Positions 15,790-24,323 are shown, counted from the stretch's first letter. The stretch is 64,000 nucleotides of DNA from Actinotalea solisilvae (GCF_016464425.1 NZ_JADDKQ010000007.1:248001-312000); one strand, 5' to 3'. A program made the numbers and translations. Notes: generated by a model from the sequence alone, not told the origin.

Positions 15790-17162
15790 GGACGGTCTGG
15801 GCCCTCGCGCACGGTCCGCTGCGCGGGGCGCCGGGACGCGCGCGGGGCCGCGCGGGCGCCCGCCTCACGCCGGGCGTCCTCGCGGTCGTGGGCTTCGCGG
15901 TGACGACGGCGTTCGCCCTGAGCGTCGTCGGAGGGCTCCTGGGCTTCACGGGACGGGCCGAGGACCCCACGTCCGCGCTCATGGCCGACCTCGCGCCGAC
16001 CTACGTGACGCTCGCGTGGATCGCCGTCGTGCTCCTCGTCGTGCCGCTCGTGACGCTGGGCGCGGGCGCCGCGCGGCTCGGCGTCGCGCGTCGCGACGCG
16101 CGCCTCGCGACGCTGCGCCTCCTCGGCGCGACGGGCGGCGAGGTCGTCGCGCTCACCGTGCTCGAGACCGCGCGCCAGGGCCTCGTCGGCGCCGCCGTCG
16201 GCGTCGTCGGCTACGGCCTGCTGCTGCCGGTGTTCTCCAGCATCCCCTTCATGGGGCAGGCGTTCAGCGCCGGCGAGCTGTGGGTCGGGCTGCCGGCGAT
16301 CGGCATCGCGCTCGCCGCCGTGCCGCTCGTCGCAGCGCTGAGCGCGGCCGTGTCGCTGCGCCGCGTCGTGGTGACGCCGCTGGGCGTCGCACGCCGCACG
16401 ACGCCGCCCGGCCTGCGCTGGGTGCGCGGGATCGCCGTCGTGCTCGCGGTGGTGGCGTTCGCCGCCGTCGCGAAGCTCAACCTCGGCATGGAGGGGGCGG
16501 TCGTCACCGTCGTCCTGCTCGGGCTGCTGGGCCTGGTCCTCGGCGCGATCAACCTCGCGGGCCCGTGGCTCATCGGCCTCATGGCCCGGCTCATGGTGCG
16601 GCGCGCGTCGACGCCCGCACGCCTGCTCGCGGGTCGTCGCCTGCTCGACGACCCGCGGGCGGCCTGGCGGGTCGTCGCCGGGCTCGGCCTGGGCGGCTTC
16701 GTCGCGGGCATCGTGTCCGTGCTGCCGGCGGTCGCGCAGTCCGACGGCGACCCCGCGAGCGACCTCCTCGCGCAGGACATGCTGACGGGCGGCATCCTCA
16801 CGCTCTCCATCGCGTTCGTCGTCGCGGCGGCGTCGGCGGGGATCGCGCAGGCGGCGTCGGTGCTCGACCGGCGCCAGGAGTACGCGCTCCAGCACCTCGC
16901 CGGTGTGCCGGCCGAGCTCTTCGACGCGGTGCGCCGCCGGGTCGTGATCGCCCCGCTCGTGCTCGTGGCCGGGACGTCGGCGGCGGTCGGCCTGGGCGTG
17001 CTGCTGCCGCTCTTCGGGCCGGCGCTCGTCACGGCGCCGCAGGGACTGGTCGTGCTCGTGCTCTGCCTGCTGCTCGGCGGGCTGCTCGTGGTGGGCGCAG
17101 CCGAGACGAGCCGCCCGCTCCTGCGCGCCGTGCTGCGCGAGACGGACGTCCGCCCTGGCTGA
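15786..17162 (+). CDS. FtsX-like ABC permease
   Basis: 458 residues from GTG 15786, overlapping the ATPase stop. About eight to ten membrane segments with two FtsX-type modules: 'ARRDARLATLRLLGATGGEVVAL' and, in the second half, 'LDRRQEYALQHLAGVPAELFDAVRR', the coupling regions that contact the ATPase. The lack of a large extracellular MacB domain suggests an exporter subunit of the YknZ/SalY kind with a reduced ectodomain. Substrate unknown; the neighbouring MerR/GyrI regulator is convergent, so not obviously linked. Confidence 0.9.
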   Translation: MRTVWALAHGPLRGAPGRARGRAGARLTPGVLAVVGFAVTTAFALSVVGGLLGFTGRAEDPTSALMADLAPTYVTLAWIAVVLLVVPLVTLGAGAARLGVARRDARLATLRLLGATGGEVVALTVLETARQGLVGAAVGVVGYGLLLPVFSSIPFMGQAFSAGELWVGLPAIGIALAAVPLVAALSAAVSLRRVVVTPLGVARRTTPPGLRWVRGIAVVLAVVAFAAVAKLNLGMEGAVVTVVLLGLLGLVLGAINLAGPWLIGLMARLMVRRASTPARLLAGRRLLDDPRAAWRVVAGLGLGGFVAGIVSVLPAVAQSDGDPASDLLAQDMLTGGILTLSIAFVVAAASAGIAQAASVLDRRQEYALQHLAGVPAELFDAVRRRVVIAPLVLVAGTSAAVGLGVLLPLFGPALVTAPQGLVVLVLCLLLGGLLVVGAAETSRPLLRAVLRETDVRPG

Positions 17163-17183
17163 GCGGGCGGCACGCGCGCGCCT

Positions 17184-17218
17184 CGCGGCGGGACGACCGG
17201 AGACGTCGTCCCGCCGCG
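17184..17218. terminator. Bidirectional hairpin terminator between convergent genes
   Basis: Perfect 14-bp stem CGCGGCGGGACGAC with a 7-nt loop, ending 6 nt before the stop codon of the convergent MerR gene. Confidence 0.75.
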
Positions 17219-17223
17219 CGCGG

Positions 17224-18060
17224 TCAGGCGTCGGCGACCGGCAGGCACACCTCGGTGACCCAGTCCGCCGGGTCCGGGGCGTCCATCGGGCCGACGCGGT
17301 AGACGTTGAACATCGGGCCGGCGAGGCGCAGGCCCTGCTCGCCGGTGTACCGGCCGAGGGCCTCGGTCGCGGCGCCCATGCCGTCGTAGGAGCCGTGCAG
17401 CGTCGCGACGGCGACGCTCGTCTGCGGGACCTCGACGCAGCGCACGCCGTCGACAGCGTCGAACGGCCCGGCGACGTCGAGCTGCACCTCCACGTCGGCG
17501 TCGTGCTCGACGTACTCGTCGTCGTGGAAGACGGCGACCGAGCGCGCGTCGGGCGCGGGCGCGACGCCGGCCCGGCCGAGCCCGGCCATGAGGCGCTGCC
17601 AGAGCAGCCCTTCGTCGGCGTAGGTCGGGATCGTGCCGCGCACCGACGCGACCGTCCGCGCGGGGAGAGTGGTGGTGGTGACCGGGATGGACATCGTGAC
17701 CTCCAGCTGGGTGATGAGGTGGTCCACCTCCCTGATCCGGGCGTGGATCCCGGCGGCGTCGTCGACCAGGCGGATGCGCTGCCGCTCGAGGACCGCGCGC
17801 AGCGCCGACGGGTCGTCGACGTGCGGCATGACACCGCCCATCTCCGCGACGCCCACGCCGGCGTCCCGCAGCACCCGGACCCAGTGCGCGAGACGCAGCA
17901 GGTCGGGCGCGTAGGAGCGGAAGCCGGTCCAGGGGTCGACGCGGGTCGGGTGCAGGACGTCGTGGTCGTCGTAGTAGCGGAGCATGCGGATGCTCAGCTG
18001 CGACAGGCGCGAGAACTCGCCGATGGTCAGCAGGCGCTCGCCGGTGGGAGGCATGGTCAC
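17224..18060 (-). CDS. MerR-family regulator with GyrI-like effector domain
   Basis: 278 residues. MerR winged helix at about 8-80 ('LLTIGEFSRLSQLSIRMLRYYDDHDVLHPTRVD'), a coiled-coil dimer helix (about 80-125), then a GyrI-like small-molecule domain (about 128-275), the BmrR/TipA-like layout for binding cationic or hydrophobic drugs. The start could be GTG 18060 or ATG 18054 (the second ATG of MTMPP). No efflux gene is adjacent on the same strand, so the target is unknown. Confidence 0.92.
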   Translation of the reverse strand: MTMPPTGERLLTIGEFSRLSQLSIRMLRYYDDHDVLHPTRVDPWTGFRSYAPDLLRLAHWVRVLRDAGVGVAEMGGVMPHVDDPSALRAVLERQRIRLVDDAAGIHARIREVDHLITQLEVTMSIPVTTTTLPARTVASVRGTIPTYADEGLLWQRLMAGLGRAGVAPAPDARSVAVFHDDEYVEHDADVEVQLDVAGPFDAVDGVRCVEVPQTSVAVATLHGSYDGMGAATEALGRYTGEQGLRLAGPMFNVYRVGPMDAPDPADWVTEVCLPVADA

Positions 18061-18116
18061 ACGCCACTCTCTGACACCGTGGTAGACGCAAGAAGGGGCT
18101 TACGGCCTTCGCGCAC

Positions 18117-18800
18117 TCAGCCCTCGACGCCCGTGGTCTCGTGCGACGACCCGACCGGCTTCGACTCGGGTGAGCCGCGCTCGCGCAGGTAGATGGCCAG
18201 CACCACCATGCTCGCCACGGCGAGGAACTCCGACTGCCAGTTCTGGAACGTGCGGTTCCAGAACTCCGGCAGGCCGAGGTACTGCGTCCAGGTCACGGTG
18301 TCCTCGAGCTCGCGCAGCCGCGCCTCGTTGTACGCGGTCGCGCCCGTGATCGACTGCGCGAGCCACGAGAGCGCGAACAGCGTGCCCATGACGAGGCTCA
18401 GCGAGTGCGAGTAGACGGACAGCCGCCACCCGCGCACGCGCGCCCACGCGGGGGAGTCCGGCGTCGAGTGCTCCGCGACCTTCTGCTTCTCGTCGGACTC
18501 CCGCCCGACGTCCTCGACCTTCTTGGACTCGGGGGACCCCTTCTGCACGAGCCACACGGTCGCGAAGAGGAACAGCAGGAACTGCAGGTACTCCGACTGC
18601 CAGTTCTCCGCGACGTCGACCGCGAACACCGACGACGTCAGGTACTGGCCGAGCGTGACCGGCTCCAGCCCGGCGCCGCGCTGCTCCTCGTTGAAGTACG
18701 CGAGGCCGGTGAGCGCCTGGCCCACGAGGGTGAGGACGAAGAGCGTCCCGAAGAACAGGGTGAGGCCCTGGTCGCGGAGCAGGGTGCGCAGGCGGCTCAT
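18117..18800 (-). CDS. DUF6766 membrane protein with internal duplication
   Basis: 227 residues. Two similar halves, each a membrane pair plus the pattern 'QYL...NWQSE[YF]L...[RK]GSPESK': first half at about 10-90 ('GQYLTSSVF...ENWQSEYLQF...QKGSPESKK'), second at about 130-215 ('TQYLGLPEF...QNWQSEFLAV...ERGSPESKP'). A charged linker (about 90-125, Lys/Glu/Ser-rich) joins them. Four membrane segments in all. Function unknown. Its ATG overlaps the stop of a 27-residue membrane peptide gene, and a lipoprotein gene lies upstream, so the three form one operon at the cell envelope. Confidence 0.8.
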   Translation of the reverse strand: MSRLRTLLRDQGLTLFFGTLFVLTLVGQALTGLAYFNEEQRGAGLEPVTLGQYLTSSVFAVDVAENWQSEYLQFLLFLFATVWLVQKGSPESKKVEDVGRESDEKQKVAEHSTPDSPAWARVRGWRLSVYSHSLSLVMGTLFALSWLAQSITGATAYNEARLRELEDTVTWTQYLGLPEFWNRTFQNWQSEFLAVASMVVLAIYLRERGSPESKPVGSSHETTGVEG

Positions 18801-18880
18801 CGCTGCAGCAGCCCGAGCGCGACGAAGTACGCGAGGCCCAGCAGGGCCCAGCCGACGAGGACCACGAACATGACGCGCAC
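18797..18880 (-). CDS. 27-residue single-span membrane peptide (hypothetical)
   Basis: Start GTG 18880 with AGAGGGG 7 nt upstream; an internal ATG at 18871 would give 24 residues. The product is almost entirely one hydrophobic helix (MRVMFVVLVGWALLGLAYFV then ALGLLQR). The stop overlaps the ATG of the DUF6766 gene (ATGA), and the start lies 3 nt after the lipoprotein stop, so it is placed exactly as a translated gene would be. No function known. It could be a subunit or regulator of the DUF6766 protein, or a coupling cistron. Confidence 0.6.
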   Translation of the reverse strand: MRVMFVVLVGWALLGLAYFVALGLLQR

Positions 18881-18883
18881 GGC

Positions 18884-19351
18884 TCAGCCCCTCTCGATCG
18901 AGCACTCGTACGGCTGGTCCGTCCGGGGCGTGCAGCCCGCGGCGGTCACGAGCCACGTGTCGCCGCTGAGCGTGAGGAACACGGTGTCGCCGTCGAGCCG
19001 GACCTGGGCCTGGCGGCCGTACGCGTGGGTCTCCTGCGCCGCGCTCCCGGCGGCCTGGGCGACGTCCTCGGCGACGTCGGGCTCGAGGACGGCCTCCTCG
19101 CATGCGCTCGACCACTCGCTCTCGAGGCCCTGGACGGCGGACGGCGCGAGCAGGGTGCACGCCGCGGCGCCGTCGCCGTCGGCCACGGCGGTCGCGAAGG
19201 CCTCGGCGACGGCGGCGGCGGCGGGAGCGTCCGGGGCGGCCGCGCAGCCGGCGACGAGCGCGAGGACCGTGGCCGCCCCGGCGACCCTGCGCGCGGCCTG
19301 GCCGCTCACGCCGCCGGCCGTGCGGCGGGTCGTGGGCCCGAAGGTGGTCAT
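18884..19351 (-). CDS. Secreted lipoprotein of unknown function
   Basis: 155 residues from ATG 19351. Twin-Arg-containing signal peptide with lipobox LVAGC, then a helical Ala-rich domain (about 40-110, 'AVAEAFATAVADGDGAAACTLLAP', a Cys-containing motif seen in small actinobacterial lipoproteins) and a C-terminal beta part with two Cys ('GCTPRTDQPYEC') that can form a disulfide. First gene of the operon with the membrane peptide and the DUF6766 gene. The start is 6 nt after TACGGT (leaderless). An upstream in-frame start lacks a signal peptide and was not used. Confidence 0.8.
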   Translation of the reverse strand: MTTFGPTTRRTAGGVSGQAARRVAGAATVLALVAGCAAAPDAPAAAAVAEAFATAVADGDGAAACTLLAPSAVQGLESEWSSACEEAVLEPDVAEDVAQAAGSAAQETHAYGRQAQVRLDGDTVFLTLSGDTWLVTAAGCTPRTDQPYECSIERG

Positions 19352-19357
19352 GGACGC

Positions 19358-19363
19358 ACCGTA
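19358..19363 (-). promoter_or_regulatory. -10 box of the leaderless lipoprotein operon
   Basis: TACGGT on the minus strand, 6 nt before ATG 19351. Confidence 0.5.
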
Positions 19364-19493
19364 GCGACGGCCCGACGCGGTCGCCCTTCGAGGTGGGGGG
19401 ACCTCCCGGGCCTCGGTACGCCCCCGCGCAGGCCGTCCGCCCGGGCCGTCCACGGGACGCCGACGGCGGTCCCGCCGTGTCGGCGGCGGCGTC

Positions 19494-19499
19494 TACGCT
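19494..19499 (+). promoter_or_regulatory. -10 box of leaderless dnaX
   Basis: TACGCT, then 7 nt, then GTG 19507. Confidence 0.5.
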
Positions 19500-19506
19500 C
19501 GGTGCC

Positions 19507-22074
19507 GTGAGCACAGCCCTCTACCGCCGCTACCGGCCCGACACCTTCACCGAGGTGATCGGCCAGGAGCACGTGACGGAGCCGCTCATGCAGGCGCTCA
19601 AGGCCGACAAGGTGACGCACGCCTACCTGTTCTCGGGCCCGCGCGGCTGCGGCAAGACGACGTCGGCACGCATCCTCGCGCGCTGCCTCAACTGCGCCGA
19701 GGGCCCGACGCCGAACCCGTGCGGGCGGTGCGAGTCCTGCCGCGAGCTGGGGCGCGGCGGCCCGGGCAGCCTCGACGTCGTCGAGATCGACGCGGCGAGC
19801 CACGGCGGCGTGGACGACGCGCGCGACCTGCGCGAGCGCGCGACCTTCGCGCCGGCCCGCGACCGGTTCAAGATCTTCATCCTCGACGAGGCCCACATGG
19901 TCACGTCGCAGGGCTTCAACGCGCTCCTCAAGATCGTCGAGGAGCCCCCGCCGCACATCAAGTTCATCTTCGCGACCACCGAGCCGGACAAGGTCATCGG
20001 CACCATCCGCTCGCGCACGCACCACTACCCGTTCCGGCTCGTCGGGCCCGCGACCCTCCAGCCCTACCTCCAGGAGCTGTGCGACACCGAGGGCGTCACG
20101 GTCGGCTCGGGCGTGCTGCCGCTCGTCGTCCGCGCGGGCGGCGGCTCGGTGCGCGACTCCCTCTCGGTGCTCGACCAGCTCGTCGCGGGCGCGGACGAGG
20201 GCGGCATCGACTACGAGCGCGCGGTCGCGCTCCTCGGCTACACGCACGCTGCCCTGCTCGACGACGTCGTCGACGCGGTCGCCGCGCGGGACGGCGCGAG
20301 CGCGTTCCGGGTGGTCGAGCGGGTCATCGCGTCCGGCCACGAGCCGCGGCGCTTCGTCGAGGACCTGCTCGAGCGCCTGCGCGACCTCATCGTCATCGCC
20401 GCGGCCGGCGAGTCCGCGCAGGCCGTGCTGCGGGACCTGCCCGCCGACCAGCTCGAGCGCATGCGCTCGCAGGCGTCGGTGCTCGGCCCGGCCGAGCTGT
20501 CGCGCTCGGCCGACCTCGTCAACGCCGCGCTCACCGAGATGACCGGCGCGACGTCGCCGCGCCTGCACCTCGAGCTCCTCGTCGCACGCCTCCTCCTGCC
20601 CGCGGCCGACGACGGCGCGCTGGGCCTGGGCGCGCGGCTCGACCGCGTCGAGCGGCAGGTCGCGTCCGGGGTCCCCGCGGGAGCCGTCCACGCCGCGCCC
20701 GGCGCGGTCGTGGGCAGCGTCACCCCGGCGCCGGCCGTGCGGACCGCGCCGGCGGCACCGGCCGCTCCGGTGGCGACGTCCGTGCCCCCCGAAGTGCCCG
20801 CCGCCCCGACCACGCCCGCCGCGCCGACGCCCCCCTCGCAGCCCGGCGCCCCGGCCGAGCCGGTGCCGTCCGAGCCTGCGGCGCCCGGACCGTCCGGCCC
20901 GTCGGTGCCGTCGCGGCCCTCCGCCCCGACGGTCCCTTCGACGCCGTCCGAGCCCGTCGTGCCCGCGCGCCCGTCGGAGCCCGTCGTCCCCGCGGTGCCG
21001 AGCGAGCCCTCACGACCGGTGGACCCGACCGAGCCGGACGAGCCCGACGTGCCCGACGAGCCGGACGAGACGGTCCCCGCAGGGCCCGACGGGCCGGTCC
21101 CCGCAGAGCCCGGCGCCGCGGCGCCGGACGAGCGTCGGCCGTCGGAGCCGTCGGAGCCCGACGTCCCCGCGACGAGCGAGCCGTCGGCGGCCGACGCCGG
21201 CGGCGGAGCTGTGCCGCCCGCGGCTCCCGCGGCTCCCGCGGCGGTCGCGGCGCCGGGCGTCGACGCCGAGACCGTGCGCCGCCGCTGGCCGGAGGTGCTC
21301 CAGACCCTGCGCGGCCTGCGCATGGCGACGTGGGTCCTCGTCAGCCAGAACGCCCAGGTCGGCGAGGTCACGGCGGACCGCCTCGCGCTCGCGTTCACCA
21401 CGCCGCAGCTCGCGACGACCTTCCGCAGCGGGCCGCACCCCGAGAACGTGCAGCGCGCGCTGCACGAGACGCTCGGCCTGACCGTGCGCGTCGAGACCAC
21501 GCTCGCCGAGAGCGCGTCGGCCGCGCCGACCGCGGCCGGTCCCGCCGCGGCCGCGGAGCCGGCGCCCTCGGCCGCACCGAGCCGCATCTCGACCGCGGCC
21601 GCCGAGGCGTCGTGGGACAGCCCGGCCGCGACGCCGCCACCCGCCGAGCGCGACGCCCCCCGCGGGCGCACGGGCGACGCCGGCCCGCCGCACGGCGCGC
21701 GGGCCGCGGGGGCGCCGGCCGCGTCGCAGGGCACCGCGCGAGAGAGTGCGGGTCGCCCCGGGGCGCGACCCGACGGGCGCCCGGCCGGCACGCCCGCGTC
21801 CGACGGCGTCCCGGACGGCCCCGAGCCGGACCCCGAGCCGGAGCCGCCGCTCCCGAGCGGCGGGGGCCGCCGACCGCCCCTGCGCGTCCCGGAGGGCGCG
21901 GGTCCGCGCGTGCAGCAGGACCGTCAGGCGCCCCGGCGCCGCCCCGAGGACGACGGCGCCGACGCGAGCCCCGACGACCCGGACCTGCTGTCCACGGGCC
22001 TCGTGGGCGCCCCGCTCGTCGCCCAGATGCTCGGCGGCAGCGTCATCGACGAGATCCTCGAGGACCCGCGCTGA
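19507..22074 (+). CDS. dnaX: DNA polymerase III subunit gamma/tau
   Basis: 855 residues from GTG 19507. AAA+ clamp-loader motor: Walker A GPRGCGKT (44-51), zinc module with C63, C72, C75 and C78, Walker B 'ILDEAHMV', sensor region 'FATTEPDKVIGTIRSR'. Domain III runs to about 375. A very long Pro/Ala/Ser/Glu-rich linker with PSEPV-type repeats (about 395-585) leads to a tau-like C-terminal domain (about 595-665, 'RRRWPEVLQTLRGLRMATWVLVSQ'), a second disordered Pro/Arg-rich stretch, and a conserved end 'LLSTGLVGAPLVAQMLGGSVIDEIL'. Loads the sliding clamp at the replisome. No slippery A-run for a short gamma form is visible. Confidence 0.97.
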   Translation: MSTALYRRYRPDTFTEVIGQEHVTEPLMQALKADKVTHAYLFSGPRGCGKTTSARILARCLNCAEGPTPNPCGRCESCRELGRGGPGSLDVVEIDAASHGGVDDARDLRERATFAPARDRFKIFILDEAHMVTSQGFNALLKIVEEPPPHIKFIFATTEPDKVIGTIRSRTHHYPFRLVGPATLQPYLQELCDTEGVTVGSGVLPLVVRAGGGSVRDSLSVLDQLVAGADEGGIDYERAVALLGYTHAALLDDVVDAVAARDGASAFRVVERVIASGHEPRRFVEDLLERLRDLIVIAAAGESAQAVLRDLPADQLERMRSQASVLGPAELSRSADLVNAALTEMTGATSPRLHLELLVARLLLPAADDGALGLGARLDRVERQVASGVPAGAVHAAPGAVVGSVTPAPAVRTAPAAPAAPVATSVPPEVPAAPTTPAAPTPPSQPGAPAEPVPSEPAAPGPSGPSVPSRPSAPTVPSTPSEPVVPARPSEPVVPAVPSEPSRPVDPTEPDEPDVPDEPDETVPAGPDGPVPAEPGAAAPDERRPSEPSEPDVPATSEPSAADAGGGAVPPAAPAAPAAVAAPGVDAETVRRRWPEVLQTLRGLRMATWVLVSQNAQVGEVTADRLALAFTTPQLATTFRSGPHPENVQRALHETLGLTVRVETTLAESASAAPTAAGPAAAAEPAPSAAPSRISTAAAEASWDSPAATPPPAERDAPRGRTGDAGPPHGARAAGAPAASQGTARESAGRPGARPDGRPAGTPASDGVPDGPEPDPEPEPPLPSGGGRRPPLRVPEGAGPRVQQDRQAPRRRPEDDGADASPDDPDLLSTGLVGAPLVAQMLGGSVIDEILEDPR

Positions 22075-22091
22075 CCCGCACGAGCCGTGTC

Positions 22092-22571
22092 GTGCTCATG
22101 TGCGGCCCGGCCGGCTCGGGCAAGTCGACCTACGCGCGCGAGCTCGAGCGCGCGGGCATGGTGCGGCTGTCGTTCGACGTCGAGCTCTGGCACCGCGGCG
22201 TCAGGACCATGCCGCCCCCGGACGACCTCCGGGCCGAGGTCGAGGCCCAGCTGCGCGCGCGCCTGCTCGAGCTCGTCGCAGCCGGACGCGACGTCGTCCT
22301 CGACTTCTCCTTCTGGTCGCGGCGCATGCGCGACGACTACCGCGCCCTGCTGGCGCCCGCCGGCGTCGTGCCCGAGACGGTGTACCTCGCGACCGACCGG
22401 GACACCGCGCTGTCCCGCGTGAGCGCGCGCACCGGGAGCCACGCGGACGACTACGCGCTCCACCCGGACCTCGCCGCGCAGTACGTCGAGGGCTTCGAGC
22501 CGCCGACACCCGACGAGGGCCCGCTCGAGGTGGTGCGCACGCCGCAGGCGTCCCCGGACGCGCCGGCCTAG
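22092..22571 (+). CDS. P-loop kinase-like ATPase (AAA_33 family)
   Basis: About 159 residues. 'VLMCGPAGSGKSTYARELERAGMVRLSFD' is a Walker A followed by the short-kinase layout; 'LVAAGRDVVLDFSFWSRRMRDDYRALL' is the usual middle of the AAA_33 predicted kinases, which phosphorylate small molecules or nucleic-acid ends. The start is uncertain (GTG 22092 or ATG 22098, neither with a clear ribosome site); it begins 17 nt after dnaX and may be read from the same transcript. No antitoxin gene is nearby, so a zeta-toxin role is not supported. Confidence 0.8.
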   Translation: MLMCGPAGSGKSTYARELERAGMVRLSFDVELWHRGVRTMPPPDDLRAEVEAQLRARLLELVAAGRDVVLDFSFWSRRMRDDYRALLAPAGVVPETVYLATDRDTALSRVSARTGSHADDYALHPDLAAQYVEGFEPPTPDEGPLEVVRTPQASPDAPA

Positions 22572-22574
22572 CGG

Positions 22575-22982
22575 TCAGGACACCTGGGCGGGGGCGGCCG
22601 GCTCGGCCGCGCCGCGCGCGAGCGCCGCGTGCTCGGTGCGCTCGAGGAACGCGTGGATCGTGGTCCGGCTCCGGCTCAGGCACGCGATCCGCGCGTCGAG
22701 GTCGCGCAGCTCGTCGGCGAGCATCTCGGCGACCGCGAGCGGGCAGGACTCGGCGAGCGCGTCGGACTCGGCGGCCTCGAGGTCGAGCACGACCTTGATG
22801 AGGCGCGTCGGCATGCCGGACCGGACGAGCAGCGCGACGCGCTCGACGCGCGCGACGTCCTCCTCGGCGTAGGTGCGGTACGTGTTGGCCGAGCGCCCGG
22901 GCGCGAGGAGACCCTGCTGCTCGTAGTAGCGCAGCAGGCGGGTCGAGACGCCCGTCCGCTCGGACAGCTCGCCGATCTTCAC
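22575..22982 (-). CDS. MerR-family regulator
   Basis: 135 residues from GTG 22982. Standard MerR head 'MKIGELSERTGVSTRLLRYYEQQGLL' and a dimerising helix at about 80-115; it ends soon after, with no large effector domain. The single Cys near 88 ('ESCPLAV') and another near 108 are not arranged as a metal site. It is divergent from an MFS efflux gene whose promoter carries a MerR-type long spacer, so it most likely regulates that pump and itself. Confidence 0.92.
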   Translation of the reverse strand: MKIGELSERTGVSTRLLRYYEQQGLLAPGRSANTYRTYAEEDVARVERVALLVRSGMPTRLIKVVLDLEAAESDALAESCPLAVAEMLADELRDLDARIACLSRSRTTIHAFLERTEHAALARGAAEPAAPAQVS

Positions 22983-23040
22983 GTCCGGCCCCCTCGTCAC
23001 GTCCCGCCCCGCCCGGCGCGCGCCGGGCGGCGCGCACCCC

Positions 23041-23072
23041 TTGACCTTGACACTGATGTCAAAGTCTACGGT
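23041..23072 (+). promoter_or_regulatory. MerR-type promoter and operator of the MFS gene
   Basis: -35 TTGACC (23041-23046) and -10 TACGGT (23067-23072) are 20 bp apart, the over-long spacer typical of MerR-controlled promoters. Between them lies the perfect palindrome TTGACA-CTGA-TGTCAA (23047-23062). The MFS ATG follows 6 nt after the -10, so the mRNA is leaderless. Confidence 0.75.
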
Positions 23073-23078
23073 CCGGAC

Positions 23079-24314
23079 ATGGACACGGACACCCCCACCA
23101 CCCCGCGCGCGACGGCGGCCGCCGCACCCGCGGTGGGCCTGCCGTGGCCGAGCCTGCTCGTGCTCGGCGCGGCGACGTTCCTCGTGGTCACGGGCGAGAT
23201 GCTGCCGACGGCCGTGCTCCCCCAGATGAGCGCGGACCTCGGCGTGCCGCCCGCGCGGACGGGGCTGCTGGTCTCGCTCTGGGCGGCGACCGTGGTCGTC
23301 CTCAGCTTCCCGCTGGTCCGCCTCACGCGACGCTGGGAGCGGCGCCGCGTCATCGCGGGCGCGCTCGCGGTCTTCGGCGTCGCGAGCGTGCTCACGGCGC
23401 TCGCAGACTCCTTCGCGGCGGCAGCGGCGGCGCGGGTCCTGGGTGCCGCGACCACCGGTCTGCTCTGGGCGGTCGTCAACGCGCACACCGCGGCGGTCGC
23501 CGGCGAGCGGCACCTCGCGCGGGCGGTCGCCGTCGTCCTCGGCGGGGCCACGCTGGGCACGGTGGTCGGCGTGCCGGCCGTCAACGTGGTCGCGCGCGTC
23601 GCCGACTGGCGGATCGGCTTCGTCGCGCTCGGCGTCGCGGCCGCCGCGCTCGCCGTGGCGATCCCCCGCGTCGTCGCCCCCGCCGACGACGTCGTCGGCA
23701 GCCCCGCCCCGGACGCGCGCGGCGCCCGAGCCCTCGGGCCGGTCGTCGCGGTCACCGCCCTCGTCGGGCTCGTGCTCGTCGGCCACTTCGCGGCGTTCAC
23801 GTTCGTCACGACGCTCGTCGACGGCACCGCGGCGCACGTGCCGGGCGGCGTGAGCGGCGTCCTCCTCCTCTTCGGCGTGGTCTCGGCCCTCGGCGTCGCG
23901 CTGGTCGGCCGCGTGCCGGACGCGCGCACCGCGGCAGCGCTCGCGGCCGCGACGTCCCTCGTCGCCGTCGCGCTGCTCGGGCTCACCGTGCTCGGCGCGC
24001 ACCCGGCGCTCGGCCTCGGCGTCGTCGTGCTCTGGGCGCTGAGCACCGGGGCGCTCCCCCCGCTCGCGCAGACGACCATCCTGCGCCTCGCGGGGCCAGG
24101 CCTGCGCGCCACGGCCGCGACGCTCATCCCCGTGACGTTCAACCTGGGGATCGCCGTGGGGGCCGCGCTCGGCAGCGCCGCGACGGCCCGGCTGGGCGCC
24201 GAGGGCGTCCCGGCGCCGGCCGCGGCGGTCGTCGTCGTCGCGGGGGTCGGCCTCGCCGCGACGGCGCGACGGGACGCGCGCGCCCGCCGCTCGCGGCCCG
24301 CCCGCACGCCGTAG
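23079..24314 (+). CDS. MFS efflux transporter
   Basis: 411 residues, 12 predicted membrane helices. Drug-efflux (DHA1/AraJ-like) features: 'FLVVTGEMLPTAVLPQMSADLGV' in helix 1 and the loop 2-3 motif A-like 'FPLVRLTRRWERRRVIAGAL'. Probably exports a hydrophobic drug or a sugar-like compound by proton antiport. Regulated by the divergent MerR protein. The ATG was chosen because it follows the -10 box by 6 nt and precedes the first helix by a short Thr/Pro tail. Confidence 0.9.
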   Translation: MDTDTPTTPRATAAAAPAVGLPWPSLLVLGAATFLVVTGEMLPTAVLPQMSADLGVPPARTGLLVSLWAATVVVLSFPLVRLTRRWERRRVIAGALAVFGVASVLTALADSFAAAAAARVLGAATTGLLWAVVNAHTAAVAGERHLARAVAVVLGGATLGTVVGVPAVNVVARVADWRIGFVALGVAAAALAVAIPRVVAPADDVVGSPAPDARGARALGPVVAVTALVGLVLVGHFAAFTFVTTLVDGTAAHVPGGVSGVLLLFGVVSALGVALVGRVPDARTAAALAAATSLVAVALLGLTVLGAHPALGLGVVVLWALSTGALPPLAQTTILRLAGPGLRATAATLIPVTFNLGIAVGAALGSAATARLGAEGVPAPAAAVVVVAGVGLAATARRDARARRSRPARTP

Positions 24315-24317
24315 GGT
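24312..24317 (+). promoter_or_regulatory. -10 box of leaderless recR
   Basis: TAGGGT, then 6 nt, then GTG 24324. It begins inside the stop codon of the MFS gene. Confidence 0.5.
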
Positions 24318-24323
24318 GGAGAC

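Noticed and set aside
22092..22571. Zeta-toxin kinase
   Set aside because: P-loop is similar, but no epsilon-like antitoxin is present and the length and context fit AAA_33 kinases.
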